A stretch of 37,313 nt of DNA, taken from Nemertoderma westbladi. Lineage: Eukaryota > Xenacoelomorpha > Nemertodermatida > Nemertodermatidae. The notes below the pieces were generated by a model. That model was given only the letters and a program-made list of their open reading frames with translations, searched no databases and had not been told where the DNA came from. Location of the stretch: the NCBI GenBank assembly GCA_032718475.1, contig JAUCBJ010000130.1, forward strand, positions 1-37,313, written 5' to 3'. The position numbers were made by a program, and so were the translations under genes. Positions 9,986 to 22,105 of this stretch are shown piece after piece; positions within the stretch are counted from its first letter, which is position 1, and each line of letters starts with the position of its first letter.

Positions 9986-11167
9986 TTCCTGAGACGTCGA
10001 CGGCCACCCACAATCTAAGTTCACAGTGAGAGAAGTTTGATCACTGTGGCGTTTACAGATAGATCAACTTTGGTTGCTGCCTGTTTTATATGATACATAA
10101 ATTATAGTCTTCCTTTCTTAGGGGCATTAACTAGATTCTAAGTACAAACAATAATTATAGCCATTATGTACTAAGTATAATTTTCTTCATTATTATAATT
10201 TAGGAATATCAATACATTTACTATTGTGTCGAAACATACTGTATTCCAGTGGCACCACTTATGAAGCTATCATTGTAACGGCAAAGTTCCATGTACTTAG
10301 TTGGAGTGCAGGTTAACGCTCGTATTATTTCGATGTCTGTACAATGCAACTTACTACTACTACTACTACTGTACTACCACAGTATCCCAATAGATATCTC
10401 TACGCAAAGTATAATATATTATTAATGTTTAATAGCCATACAATAATTAAATATTTCAAAGTGGAAAATTTTAAGTATTGATATGTTTTTAAAGAGCCAA
10501 TTTTCGGATATTCAGAATTCTTTATGTAAAAATTTACTTTGTTCAATTATGTACTTCATCGCGGCACTACTATTCATTGGGCTTTAAAGACCCCATGTAA
10601 ACCTCTCTCACCTTTTAGAGATCCAATACCTTTTAGTTACGGTAGGTCTATAGACCTACTGCTATACGATGTAGGTATCGGTAGTTTCCGAGTAACAGTA
10701 TTCCAGTATTGCATTGAAATTAACTGTTTTTGACGCAAGAAACTGAAGCATGTCACAGTCAAATTATAATTTGAAAGATTTTTTTTAACTTTACTGACTT
10801 ACTCGTCACATTTTACCCCATTGATAACCACAGATTTGATAACCATTAAACTCAGGTCACCAAATATTTAATATTTTATAAAATAACAGATTAATCTTTT
10901 ATTCAATTTAATTGTAAGATTTTGAAGTCCGTTCGATTTCCTCTACATTACCCGAAAAGTGCCATATACTGTATCATTATTTTGAAAAATATTTTAACCA
11001 CAAATACCAATGATATGAAAATTTGTCATTATTCCAAATGGAATCCACTTCGCTAGATTGTGAAACAAACTATTTGGAATAGCCAGCCCACAGTGAAGTG
11101 TATTTTTTTACAAACAAATGTGTAGAATGTAGGTAGATACAGTAGATACTTAATCCAGACATCTATA
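9986..11167. other. Non-coding stretch with a CTA microsatellite
   Basis: A (CTA)n tract of about seven units lies near 10350-10370. The remainder is AT-rich with no recognised gene. The open frame at 10539-10733 has no identifiable domain. Confidence 0.4.
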
Positions 11168-11291
11168 TTTATTACCCTGATATTTTGTTATTTTTCCGGT
11201 TATTTTAACCCGAGGAACAGGAACTAGCCGAGGCTTTCCTGTTCCGAGGGTTAAAATAACCGGAAAAATAACAAAATATCAGGGTAATAAA
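11168..11291. repeat. Near-perfect 56-bp-arm hairpin
   Basis: Arm 11168-11223 (starting tttattaccctgatatttt) and arm 11236-11291 are reverse complements with two mismatches over 56 bp. The 12-bp spacer contains a further agcc/ggct pairing. Transcribed from either strand this would form a long, almost uninterrupted duplex. Confidence 0.93.
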
Positions 11292-12840
11292 TGTGTTGTT
11301 ACCAACTAATCTCGGAAAAAATAACCAACTACATCATGTTTATATCAAGAAGCCACTATTAATTTACAATATACCAAACCCATCCAGATACCCTAGATTT
11401 CTAAAAGGGTTTTGTTTGGGGGTAGAAATATAAAAATGGGGCTTGGAAATTTTGGGGGGAGATACTAATTACAAATTAATAAATAACACGAGCGGCCAAG
11501 GCATAAAATAAATAAATAACATGAGTGGGCCTATGCCTAACAATTTTCCCCTGGCGGGTAAACTGGAATAAAGGAAAAAAAAAACAAATAAATATAATAG
11601 ATTAAATAATAAAGTAATATAAAATAAATGATGGAAAATACTAGAATTTATTTCCATTCCACAGTATGTATAGGTAACACGATGATAGTGATGGGAGTTT
11701 ACTCGGGAGAGCTGAGAGCGTTACATCGTGTGGAATTGGGTGAGACACAATGTAGACAGAACCATTCGTGTGAGAATAGGTGAATGTAGGCTTACCATAC
11801 TGTATACGATGTACCAATTTAACTTAAGAATAAACTTACGTATTACAGTATATGAGAAAAAAGTAGAACATTTTGTTTCTCAATATTCTCTCAACCCTTT
11901 ATTAACCTCGCTGAAGCTCGGTAAATAAAATGCCTCGAGAATAATGAAAAAAAGGTTCTAATTTTTTTCCCATGTAATAAATAATTATTTATTCTTAAAT
12001 TGTTACTTTTTCGCCCGAATTTAGACCAAAATCTGGAGAAAACATTCAACTTTTTTTCCTGGTGAAAAAAGTAAAATATAATATTTTTGGTGGAATTTCT
12101 TAAATTGTATTACCGTTGTACCGGTACCGTAGTTCTACAGCATTGTGCATGTGCAGTATGTAAACCTACGTTATTTACAACTGGTAGGTACAAGTCTGTC
12201 TGTCTGGTACGTTCGTCTTTACGGTAGAATCGTAGAAACTGTTGAGAATGGCATTCCTGCCATGATCAGGATGCTGCTGTCCATAATTGTCAAATACCGA
12301 AAGTAAAAGATCTCTGAGTAGGCTGAGTTGAGTGTGCAATCTGAACTTGTAGTGTAGGCCTACCAGTACTGCATTTCCCGTTTAGTTTGCCAGTACCGGT
12401 ACATTAAATTATTGCCCAATATGCTCTGTTCTGTAGGCGTACCGGTCAGGTAGGTTTTGTAGTTGCAAGGCAGTGATGTGATTGAGACCTTAAAGGAAGC
12501 TGTGGTACCACTACCGGTACTGTACGATGCATGCAGTCAGTCTACCTACAATCTGAACTGAAAACATACCATACTGTAGGCCTACGATAGTCTTATTCTT
12601 ATAACTTTCACTTTCACTCATGTTAGTAAAGGTAACCGGTACCGTAAGCTAACTACTGTATTCACAACACGGCAAACAGGCATAAATATAATTTCAACAT
12701 GCAGATTGCAGATACCGGAGTGTTGAAAAATAAATGTGTTATTTTTTCCTAGGACTAAAATAACACTATTTTTAGATAGGTTATCATTGCGATTGTGTTA
12801 TTTTTTCCGGGATTGGTTGGTAACAACTCAATTTATATTT
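11168..12840. mobile_element. Probable non-autonomous inverted-repeat element
   Basis: The left end is a 124-bp hairpin at 11168-11291. It is followed at 11295-11325 by a 31-bp segment (gttgttaccaactaatctcg and onward) that recurs inverted at 12797-12827 with only two differences. Short aaaaaataac words are scattered between these ends. The interior has no coding similarity but contains four ACCGGTAC words (about 12119, 12403, 12504 and 12633) and several taggcct words. Terminal inverted repeats without an ORF suggest a MITE or foldback transposon, but exact ends and a target duplication were not resolved. Confidence 0.5.
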
Positions 12841-13649
12841 AGGTCTAAATTGCTTTTTTCATTGCTCATTTGTAACTGCTTGAAGTAAGTAATAATTGCA
12901 GGATGGAAAGGGAATGAGACCTTGGTGTCATTCCAAATCAATGCATATTTTTATTCAATTTGCTGCTCGTTTACACGATACCAATGAAACGGCGGAAATT
13001 AATTAAAATGCAAATTAAATGCATTCAAAGGAAATATCTTTTGGTGAGTGAATCGTTAGAAAAGTAAAGTTCTAATAATTTCCTCAAAAATTGCTAAGAT
13101 TTGCGATTCGAATTCAACAGGTAACATGTTATTGAACTGTCCAACGAGACTCGCGATAATTGGCTGACCTCCTGTTGGGAAATAAAAACATACAAAACAA
13201 ATTAATGATTTTTTACTCTAAAAAAAATCTTAAAGAGCTTTGAATACAAAGAGGTTATCGAAGTGTACCTAATGTCTGAGGCCTGGAGGTCTGGCATATA
13301 AACTGTTTCATGTCTGTAGCGTTTTAGCCATCAATTTATCATAATTTCGATAAAAGATGTCTGGTGATGATTTTGATTTATATTACAGTATAACGATTAG
13401 TTGTCCAACTCAGAAGAAAGCCCAATTACGTTAATATGATATTCGTTTATTGGGGGATGTTGCGGGAAAATTATAAAAAATATCATCAGACATTCATTTT
13501 GCATGCATGCATAATTTGCATAACTATTGCTGTAATAATATTTCACTTAATTCAGTATGAAACAGAATACATATCATAAACTGTGTCAGAGTAGCCAATA
13601 TGTCATCCATTCAGTTAAACTTTAAATTAAACCGTACTACAGTAAGCAC
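12841..13649. other. Non-coding, nothing recognised
   Basis: This is AT-rich sequence without coding similarity, RNA genes or clear repeats. Confidence 0.4.
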
Positions 13650-13654
13650 GATGA

Positions 13655-14275
13655 ACTGGAGCTCTGACAATTCGCCCCATAGCGGCAGACAGAGTAGAGT
13701 AACTTTTAACGTCTGTCTGTGTGTAGAATTTCTAAGCTCGTAGGTTACTACTTCCACATTTCAGATGAACTACTACTACTAGGATCGGCATGCTGCATTG
13801 CAGCTGCATTTTTAAGAATGCTGTGCCGGTTTGTTGACAAAATTGCACCGCCACAACTCCCTATCACCCATGACATTTACTTGATCATCCGCATCTTGAA
13901 GGCCACTGTCCTTTTAGATGCGTCTTATGAAAGTCATGGGCTGTCCACCATGCTTATTCACTCCATGAGGCTGCCAAAGTACAAGATTATGCACTGGCTG
14001 GTCCTCACGGCGAAAGCAATGTCCTGCAAAGCGGAGGCGATTTTGTTCTAGTGTCAAGCTTGGGGGAACCAATGAGACACCTCCGATATTATATAGTGTC
14101 CGGTTGGAGATGTGGGCATTGTACTTGACACAATTAACCCGGCGTAGCATTCTTGTGAATGTGCCATCCAGACTCCTACTTTTACGTTTCTGTCAATTCG
14201 CCCCCTGGCGGCAGACTGAGTAACTATTAAAGTCTGTCTGGGGATTGAATTTCTAAACTTTTGATAGACTACAAG
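13655..14275. repeat. Direct repeats of about 85 bp flanking a LINE 3' end
   Basis: The segments at about 13655-13745 and about 14190-14275 align over their length. Shared words include caattcgcccc, gcggcagac, gtctgtctg and gaatttctaa. They flank the truncated LINE at about 13768-14173 in direct orientation. They diverge by roughly 20 percent, so this is an old structure. It could be a pre-existing tandem repeat, long terminal sequences of a larger element, or an unusually long target duplication. Confidence 0.65.
13768..14173 (-). pseudogene. 5'-truncated LINE: C-terminus of ORF2 and 3' tail
   Basis: The - strand encodes LDGTFTRMLRRVNCVKYNAH, then RLRFAGHCFRRED, then GGQPMTFIRRI. After a frameshift it reads LKDSGLQDADD, VMGDRELWRC and KPAQHS-stop. 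This is the typical C-terminal region of APE-type LINE ORF2, where RL-FAGH is followed by MEDREKWR-like words. Its last 170 bases match the LINE ends at 17753 and 19309, and more weakly at 27555. The element ends in repeated TAG/TAGTAG near 13768. One frameshift is visible around 13914. Confidence 0.75.
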
Positions 14276-14282
14276 TGGTGTT

Positions 14283-14376
14283 CGGACACTTCCCCCCCGG
14301 ACACTTCCCCCCCCGGACAGTTCCCCCCCGGACACTACCCCCCAGACACTCCCCCCCGCGGACACTTCCCCCCCGA
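14283..14376. repeat. C-rich 16-18 bp tandem repeat (ggacacttccccccc)
   Basis: About six units of ggacacttccccccc with runs of six to eight C. The - strand therefore has six closely spaced runs of six or more G, which meets the pattern for G-quadruplex formation. It starts a few bases beyond the direct repeat flanking the LINE relic. Confidence 0.88.
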
Positions 14377-15006
14377 CTGATCTTAACTTCGCACATTCGT
14401 ATTTTTCATTTTGTAAGGTAAAGGGACCGTTTTTATCCAGATAAGTTGTATCCAATTTTTCTTTCGTAGCTCAGAAAGTGATCTTTTGCATCCCGATTTT
14501 ACATTTTATATCCAAGTTTTATTTATGGGTTTTATCAATGCAATTACATCGTATTGTTTGCTAATCTTTAAACAATTAATTATATTAGATGACCTATAAA
14601 TTCCATCCCCGGAATGATATACTGTTTTTATTAACTATAGAATTATAATAATTAATTGTTTTAATTATAGGTATTATTATGTAATTGTCTTCTTCAAATT
14701 GTAGCAGATGGGGATGAATATAATTGTTGCAATCAAAATTATACCTCTCCAGGGTAAAATCGACATGCGTCGACCTGTATTCTGTGTTCAGCATTACATA
14801 TTGATATACATATTACTACTATACATACTATATAGATATTATACACACTACATATTAAATTTCCTGGTTACTTGCAATATTTTTAATAGGATTTTGTTGA
14901 ATTATATAATATTGTAGTAATTTATATATTAAATTGGTTAACATTCAATACAGCTCTATGGTGGCCGACTGCTGCCACATAAACCATCAATGTCTAATAA
15001 AAATAA
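14377..15006. other. AT-rich non-coding stretch
   Basis: No coding similarity was seen. The open frames on both strands at 14594-14917 overlap each other and lack domains. Confidence 0.4.
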
Positions 15007-15272
15007 TCGGTTAAAAAATCAATAAAAAAATTCAATAAAAAAAATTTCAATAAAAAATTTCAATAAAAAATTTCAATAAAAAATTTCAATAAAAAATTAA
15101 ATAAAAAAAATTTCAATAAAAAAAATTAAAAAAAAATTCAATAAAAAAAAATTCAATAAAAAAATTCAATAAAAAAAATTTCAATAAAAAAAATTAAAAA
15201 AAAATTCAATAAAAAAAAATTCAATAAAAAAAAATTCAATAAAAAATTCAATAAAAAAATTCAATAAAAAAA
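15007..15272 (+). repeat. Array of about 20 AATAAA words
   Basis: Roughly 265 bp are built from an 11-13 bp unit ttcaataaaaaa with length variation in the A run. Almost every unit contains the polyadenylation hexamer AATAAA on the + strand. It could be an expanded poly(A)-type retroelement tail. Confidence 0.9.
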
Positions 15273-15818
15273 TATGTTAAATTTTTTTCTTAAACTACCG
15301 TGGCCTACAGCTGCCAGGTATTCATTTAATACTAACCACTGCAGTTATATTATACTGTATAGGTGGCAGTACTCGGCCACATACTCGGTCATAGTGCAAT
15401 ACCATGCAGTACACTGTCACCTGTCCGGGTATATCTTTTGCGTAGAGGTATAGCCTACATAGAGGCTTCATGTAGGTATGTGTAGCCTACATGTAGATGC
15501 ACGTGTAGGGTGAATGTAGGTAGGTGTAGTCCCATAGATATTAATGTAATTTATGTGTCAACTTGCAGTAACGTGATACACGGTCGTCAATCAGGATGTA
15601 TGGCAATAATCTCTGATCTCCACGGTACAATACGGTACATCAACCTGCAGACCTGTCTGCTGTCAGACAACAGGTTTTACTGCATACTGCAGTACTGTAT
15701 AAATATCAAACATCGCGTTCTGATTATACTAAAGTCCCTTACTCGTCATAAATATTATGCCCTAATAAATTTGAGTATGCTAACGCCACGAAAGGCATCG
15801 TTCCATTAGATTAACTCG
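15273..15818. other. Non-coding, rich in short palindromic words
   Basis: Repeated short words such as gtagcctacatg and tgcagtact occur. The open frame at 15510-15809 has no recognisable domain and is treated as chance. Confidence 0.4.
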
Positions 15819-16386
15819 TTCTGATTTATATGTTTATTGAGTAAGAGTAACCTAAACAAGAACAGCCATCATCGCGGGGACTATAGTCTACCAGAAACCC
15901 TGACCCCCCTCTGCCCCTCTTTATCTGTTTATCAACCATACATCCATGGGACTTGAACAGTACTTCAGCATTGAAATGTTTTGGACGTTTTGTTTTGAAA
16001 GTAAAAATATAGAAGTCTGGAAGTTTTGTTTGTTTTAATTTTTCAGGCAGTCACAATCCACCAACCAGCAACAGTCCCATCCCTTCCCACTATCCCGCGG
16101 ACCACCACACTGTTTCATTATAAAGTATTCCCATCTCGATGATGGGAATTAATCAGTAATCCGATGGGATTCAAATCCCATCTCGAAGTAACAGCAAAAC
16201 AATAACACGAAAGTCAATAGCTTTACAGTTATATTTGATTGCATTGAAAGTTAATAGAAAGAAGAAGTTAAATTGCATATCCATTAAAATATCATGAAAT
16301 TGATACGGCAGTTTAGTAGATTAAAACGGCCACAGCAAGATTTATAAAATGAAAAATAAGTAAAATCAGCACAGCACACAATATTA

Positions 16387-16387
<1 letters not shown>

Positions 16388-16427
<40 letters not shown>
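16388..16427. repeat. (TTAC)10 microsatellite
   Basis: There are ten perfect TTAC units in copy 1 of the duplication. Copy 2 has nine (18516-18551). Confidence 0.95.
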
Positions 16428-16488
16428 CTACTTTAGGCTTAGTCAATTTATTATCTGATGATACAAACATGAATTAATTATTTCAAAG

Positions 16489-17390
<902 letters not shown>

Positions 17391-17753
17391 CAAACAAACT
17401 AATAAATAGCTGCAGGAACTCGAGCAGAGCTCCAGTGATAATACTTAGGCCTACTTTATTTAGTTGTCATAATCTAAGAGTAGGTTATATTATAGATTAA
17501 ATATATCTGGACTAATTAGTCATCTGTAGCTGTAGGAGATAATTGTATGACACACAGCTGTGTAGCTAGTTGCATAACTGTTGATATTATGTAAAAACAA
17601 TGAGAAGTACACATATTGACATATTAATATATAAGCTATAGTAAACTAATTAGTTGTTTTCTTATCTTGTGAGAAAAGCTCAAAAAAACTGTATAAAAAA
17701 TGTGTGATTTACAAATGACTCAAATCGACAGATATTGTTATTGTTATTACAGC

Positions 17754-17943
17754 CCATGACTTTCTTGAGACGCATCTTAAAGGACACTGGCCTTGAAGAT
17801 GCGGATGATCTAGCAAATGTCATGGGTGATAGGGAGTTGTGGCGGTGCAATTTTGTCGATAAGCCGGCACAGCATTCTTAAAAATGCAGCTGCAATGCAG
17901 CATGCCGATCCTAGCAGTAGTTATTGTTATTATTATTGTTACT
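17754..17943 (+). pseudogene. LINE 3' end in duplication copy 1
   Basis: An open stretch reads MTFLRRILKDTGLEDADDLA followed by NVMGDRELWRCNFVDKPAQH and S-stop (taa 17879-17881). It then has the 3' tail aatgcagctgcaatgcagca and an imperfect (TTATTG)n end. It matches the C-terminus of the - strand LINE at 13.8-14.2 kb. It is 5' truncated directly at an imperfect (TTG/TTA) tract. Confidence 0.75.
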
Positions 17944-18514
17944 TACTTCTGATTTATATGTTTATTGAGTAAGAGTAACCTAAACAAGAACAGCCATCAT
18001 CGCGGGGACTATAGTCTACCAGAAACCCTGACCCCCCTCTGCCCCTCTTTATCTGTTTATCAACCATACATCCATGGGACTTGAACAGTACTTCAGCATT
18101 GAAATGTTTTGGACGTTTTGTTTTGAAAGTAAAAATATAGAAGTCTGGAAGTTTTGTTTGTTTTAATTTTTCAGGCAGTCACAATCCACCAACCAGCAAC
18201 AGTCCCATCCCTTCCCACTATCCCGCGGACCACCACACTGTTTCATTATAAAGTATTCCCATCTCGATGATGGGAATTAATCAGTAATCCGATGGGATTC
18301 AAATCCCATCTCGAAGTAACAGCAAAACAATAACACGAAAGTCAATAGCTTTACAGTTATATTTGATTGCATTGAAAGTTAATAGAAAGAAGAAGTTAAA
18401 TTGCATATCCATTAAAATATCATGAAATTGATACGGCAGTTTAGTAGATTAAAACGGCCACAGCAAGATTTATGAAATGAAAAATAAGTAAAATCAGCAC
18501 AGCACACAATATTA

Positions 18515-18515
<1 letters not shown>

Positions 18516-18551
<36 letters not shown>
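18516..18551. repeat. (TTAC)9 microsatellite
   Basis: Nine perfect units in duplication copy 2. Confidence 0.95.
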
Positions 18552-18612
18552 CTACTTTAGGCTTAGTCAATTTATTATCTGATGATACAAACATGAATTA
18601 ATTATTTCAAAG

Positions 18613-18946
<334 letters not shown>

Positions 18947-19308
18947 CAAACAAACTAATAAATAGCTGCAGGAACTCGAGCAGAGCTCCAGTGATAATAC
19001 TTAGGCCTACTTTATTTAGTTGTCATAATCTAAGAGTAGGTTATATTATAGATTAAATATATCTGGACTAATTAGTCATCTGTAGCTGTAGGAGATAATT
19101 GTATGACACACAGCTGTGTAGCTAGTTGCATAACTGTTGATATTATGTAAAAACAATGAGAAGTACACATATTGACATATTAATATATAAGCTATAGTAA
19201 ACTAATTAGTTGTTTTCTTATCTTGTGAGAAAAGCTCAAAAAAACTGTATAAAAAATGTGTGATTTACAAATGACTCAAATCGACAGATATTGTTATTGT
19301 TATTACAG

Positions 19309-19499
19309 CCCATGACTTTCTTGAGACGCATCTTAAAGGACACTGGCCTTGAAGATGCGGATGATCTAGCAAATGTCATGGGTGATAGGGAGTTGTGGCG
19401 GTGCAATTTTGTCGATAAGCCGGCACAGCATTCTTAAAAATGCAGCTGCAATGCAGCATGCCGATCCTAGCAGTAGTTATTGTTATTATTATTGTTACT
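19309..19499 (+). pseudogene. LINE 3' end in duplication copy 2
   Basis: Duplicate of the LINE C-terminus and tail at 17753-17943, with stop taa at 19435-19437. It arrived by the segmental duplication and not by independent retrotransposition, because the flanks are duplicated too. Confidence 0.75.
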
Positions 19500-20685
19500 A
19501 GAAAAGCCAGCAAGCTGGCTAAGAAGACCGCCCATAGACTAACGTAGTGTAGCTGGTTCCCTCCCCATTGAACAGCTTTGCTTACATTCTGAGAGAAAGT
19601 AATTCCAGCCCCTACATGTCGTTATTATTAACCTATAAAACATTTGAACGGTTCAGTACTTAAAATTCAATCAGCTGGCCTCCCACCTAACATATAGCAG
19701 TGAGTAACATTTTCCCATAGGATTCACTGAGAAGAGCTATTCAGCTGACGGAATAATACATTATAAACTAACAGTTGATGTTTTCTTACTCTCTGGGATA
19801 GAGTGAGATAGTAATAAACACAACCTTAGTGAAACTTGGCAAATAATATAATCTTCCTCTCTGCAGTTTGGGCCTACCCATTCAATAGTAGAAGCATTAC
19901 TAGGCACTCATAAGCACCAACTGATGTTTCTATCATTGAGTCTATGGCAATTTTCGTGTTATGGAGCTATTTTTGAAATAAAAAAAAGACACTAATAATT
20001 TTTTTCTAAAATTTTTTTTCTACATCCTGAGGTTGAGCTGCGTCGTTTGATATAATTTTAATTGCCGGACAAGCTATAACTTCGGAGGAGTTCACCCGAT
20101 ATGCATACATAGATATATAGATAGATAGATAGTGAATACTTTTACAGTAAGAAGTCCTAACGGTCTTCTAATAAAGCTATAACTGTTATTTAACATTTCG
20201 AGTAGAATATTAGAAGGCAAATAAAATAAAATTGTTGAGTGTGTCGAAGATCGATAAATTGCCCATCATCCCATCAGGTCATCATTATCACCTCTTCTAA
20301 GTTAATCTCTGATTATCGCCTACATCTGTGTCAGTCATTATTTCCTTTCTTGGCTTCGTGGCGATTTTTTCTCAATTCGTCAAATTTTCTAAACACAATA
20401 ATTATTAGCGTGAACTCTACTATACTATCGTAAATGAATTATTAATCGTAATATTAATTCATTAATTGTGCAAAATTGCTCTAGTTTGATTCAATATCGA
20501 TTCATATAAGCAAATTTTTGAAATTCCATAAAAAATATTACACTTTTTTACTATTTAAAAATTTAATAATATAATAGTTTAATTTCCTTAATTTTCATCA
20601 CTAGAAGGTAAATTTAATTAAATAAAAATGATATACAATATTTAACAATGTATTATAAAAGTAAATAACTCTCCATCCGTCCACC
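19500..20685. other. Non-coding stretch
   Basis: I see a short GATA-type microsatellite at about 20113-20133 and AT-rich sequence. No gene was recognised. The open frame at 20239-20433 is low-complexity and hydrophobic, without a domain. Confidence 0.4.
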
Positions 20686-20745
20686 ATGGTTTAATAACTA
20701 ATTTAATTACTCACTTTGTTCCAAATTCCCACCTTTCCCCCATGT
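20686..20745 (-). repeat. Outlying copy of the SLC22 exon-end satellite
   Basis: This single unit (catggtttaataactaattt and onward, through ttccaaat) matches the 56-bp unit of the 21.3-22.1 kb array. It is more divergent at its end (tcccacctttccc). It lies about 550 bp beyond the array, so either intervening DNA was inserted or this is the oldest, displaced unit. Confidence 0.85.
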
Positions 20746-21296
20746 ATAAAACCCTTTCCACCCTACCGTACACATTTGCATACATTACTTTATGATTGCT
20801 CTAACAACATCAATTATTCTTAGAATCATCTAATTATACTTTACGTAGCAACTTGCATCCTTAATCTATTGTTCTTATCAAAATGATACTGGTTTAGCCC
20901 CGTTCACATCCAACGGTGCGTGAGCGGTAAAGTAGTCTGGCGTTATTGAAGCGGTAAGCCAGCGGTACACTACCCGAAGTCAGTATTTAAGCCCCTATAA
21001 TCTGTGAAAGATCCTTTGTCTGGGAAGGGCGCCAATTGGCCATCAGGCCTTGAATACAGTATAGTACAAGTACAAGTGCAATACAGTACAAAATACAGAG
21101 CTAATATTGATATAGGAAAAAAATAATTATTAACATGTATATATATGGAATGTCCAGTCCAATCACATATTATTACTGCATACATTTTTAACGCTTATCT
21201 GACTTTGTGGTGACTTTCCAAAGTAGGTGTATACACAATTGTATCTGCGTCGCGTCGCCCACTTAGTCACGTGTCATATGGATGAGTTCAACACCT
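20746..21296. other. Sequence between satellite copies; nothing recognised
   Basis: About 550 bp separate the outlying satellite unit from the main array. They include short self-similar words (acaagtacaagtgca) and an open - strand frame (20970-21185) without a domain. Confidence 0.4.
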
Positions 21297-21298
21297 AA

Positions 21299-22105
21299 TG
21301 CCATGGTTTAATAACTAATTTAATTACTCACTTTGTTCCAAATGCCTCCCCTTCATTCCACCATGGTTTAATAACTAATTTAATTACTCACTTTGTTCCA
21401 AATGCCTCCCCTTCCTTCCACCATGGTTTAATAACTAATTTAATTACTCACTTTGTTCCAAATGCCTTCCCTTCCTCCATGGTTTAATAACTAATTTAAT
21501 TACTCACTTTGTTCCAAATGCCTCCCCTTCCACCATGGTTTAATAACTAATTTAATTACTCAGTTTGTTCCAAATGCCTCCCCTTCCTTCCACCATGGTT
21601 TAATAACTAATTTAATTACTCACTTTGTTCCAAATGCCTCCCCTTCTTCCACCATGGTTTAATAACTAATTTAATTACTCACTTTGTTCCAAATGCCTCC
21701 CCTTCCTCCATGGTTTATAATAACTAATTTAATTACTCACTTTGTTCCAAATGCCTCCCCTTCTTCAATTGTTTAATAACTAATTTAATTACTCACTTTG
21801 TTCCAAATGCCTCCCCTTCCTCCATGGTTTAATAACTAATTTAATTACTCACTTTGTTCCAAATGCCTCCCCTTCTTCCATTGTTTAATAACTAATTTAA
21901 TTACTCACTTTGTTCCAAATGCCTCCCCTTCCTCCATGGTTTAATAACTAATTTAATTACTCACTTTGTTCCAAATGCCTCCCCTTCTTCCATGGTTTAA
22001 TAACTAATTTAATTACTCACTTTGTTCCAAATGGCTCCCCTTCCTCCATGGTTTAATAACTAATTTAATTACTCACTTTGTTCCAAATGCCTCTCCTTCC
22101 TCCAT
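21299..22105 (-). repeat. Satellite of about 14 units (56-60 bp) derived from the end of an SLC22 exon
   Basis: Read on the - strand, each unit starts ATGGAGGAAGGGGAGGCATT, continues TGGAACAAAGTGAGTAATTA and ends AATTAGTTATTAAACC. The first 30 bases are the exact C-terminal coding sequence of the adjacent transporter exon (MEEGEAFGTK). They are followed by TGA and by two ATTAAA poly(A)-signal variants. The proximal unit (about 22050-22105) is the exon end itself. Most units are 56 bp; several are 59-60 bp through an extra ttcc/acc. Because 56 is not a multiple of three, reading does not continue in one frame, and each unit supplies its own stop. The sequence AAA-GTGAGT in every unit is also a plausible splice donor. 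Confidence 0.95.

Noticed and set aside
14594-14917. Overlapping open frames on both strands
   Set aside because: Low-complexity AT-rich sequence with no domain or splice context.
21299-22105. CRISPR-like or regulatory array independent of SLC22
   Set aside because: Units have no spacers and are copies of the neighbouring coding exon end.
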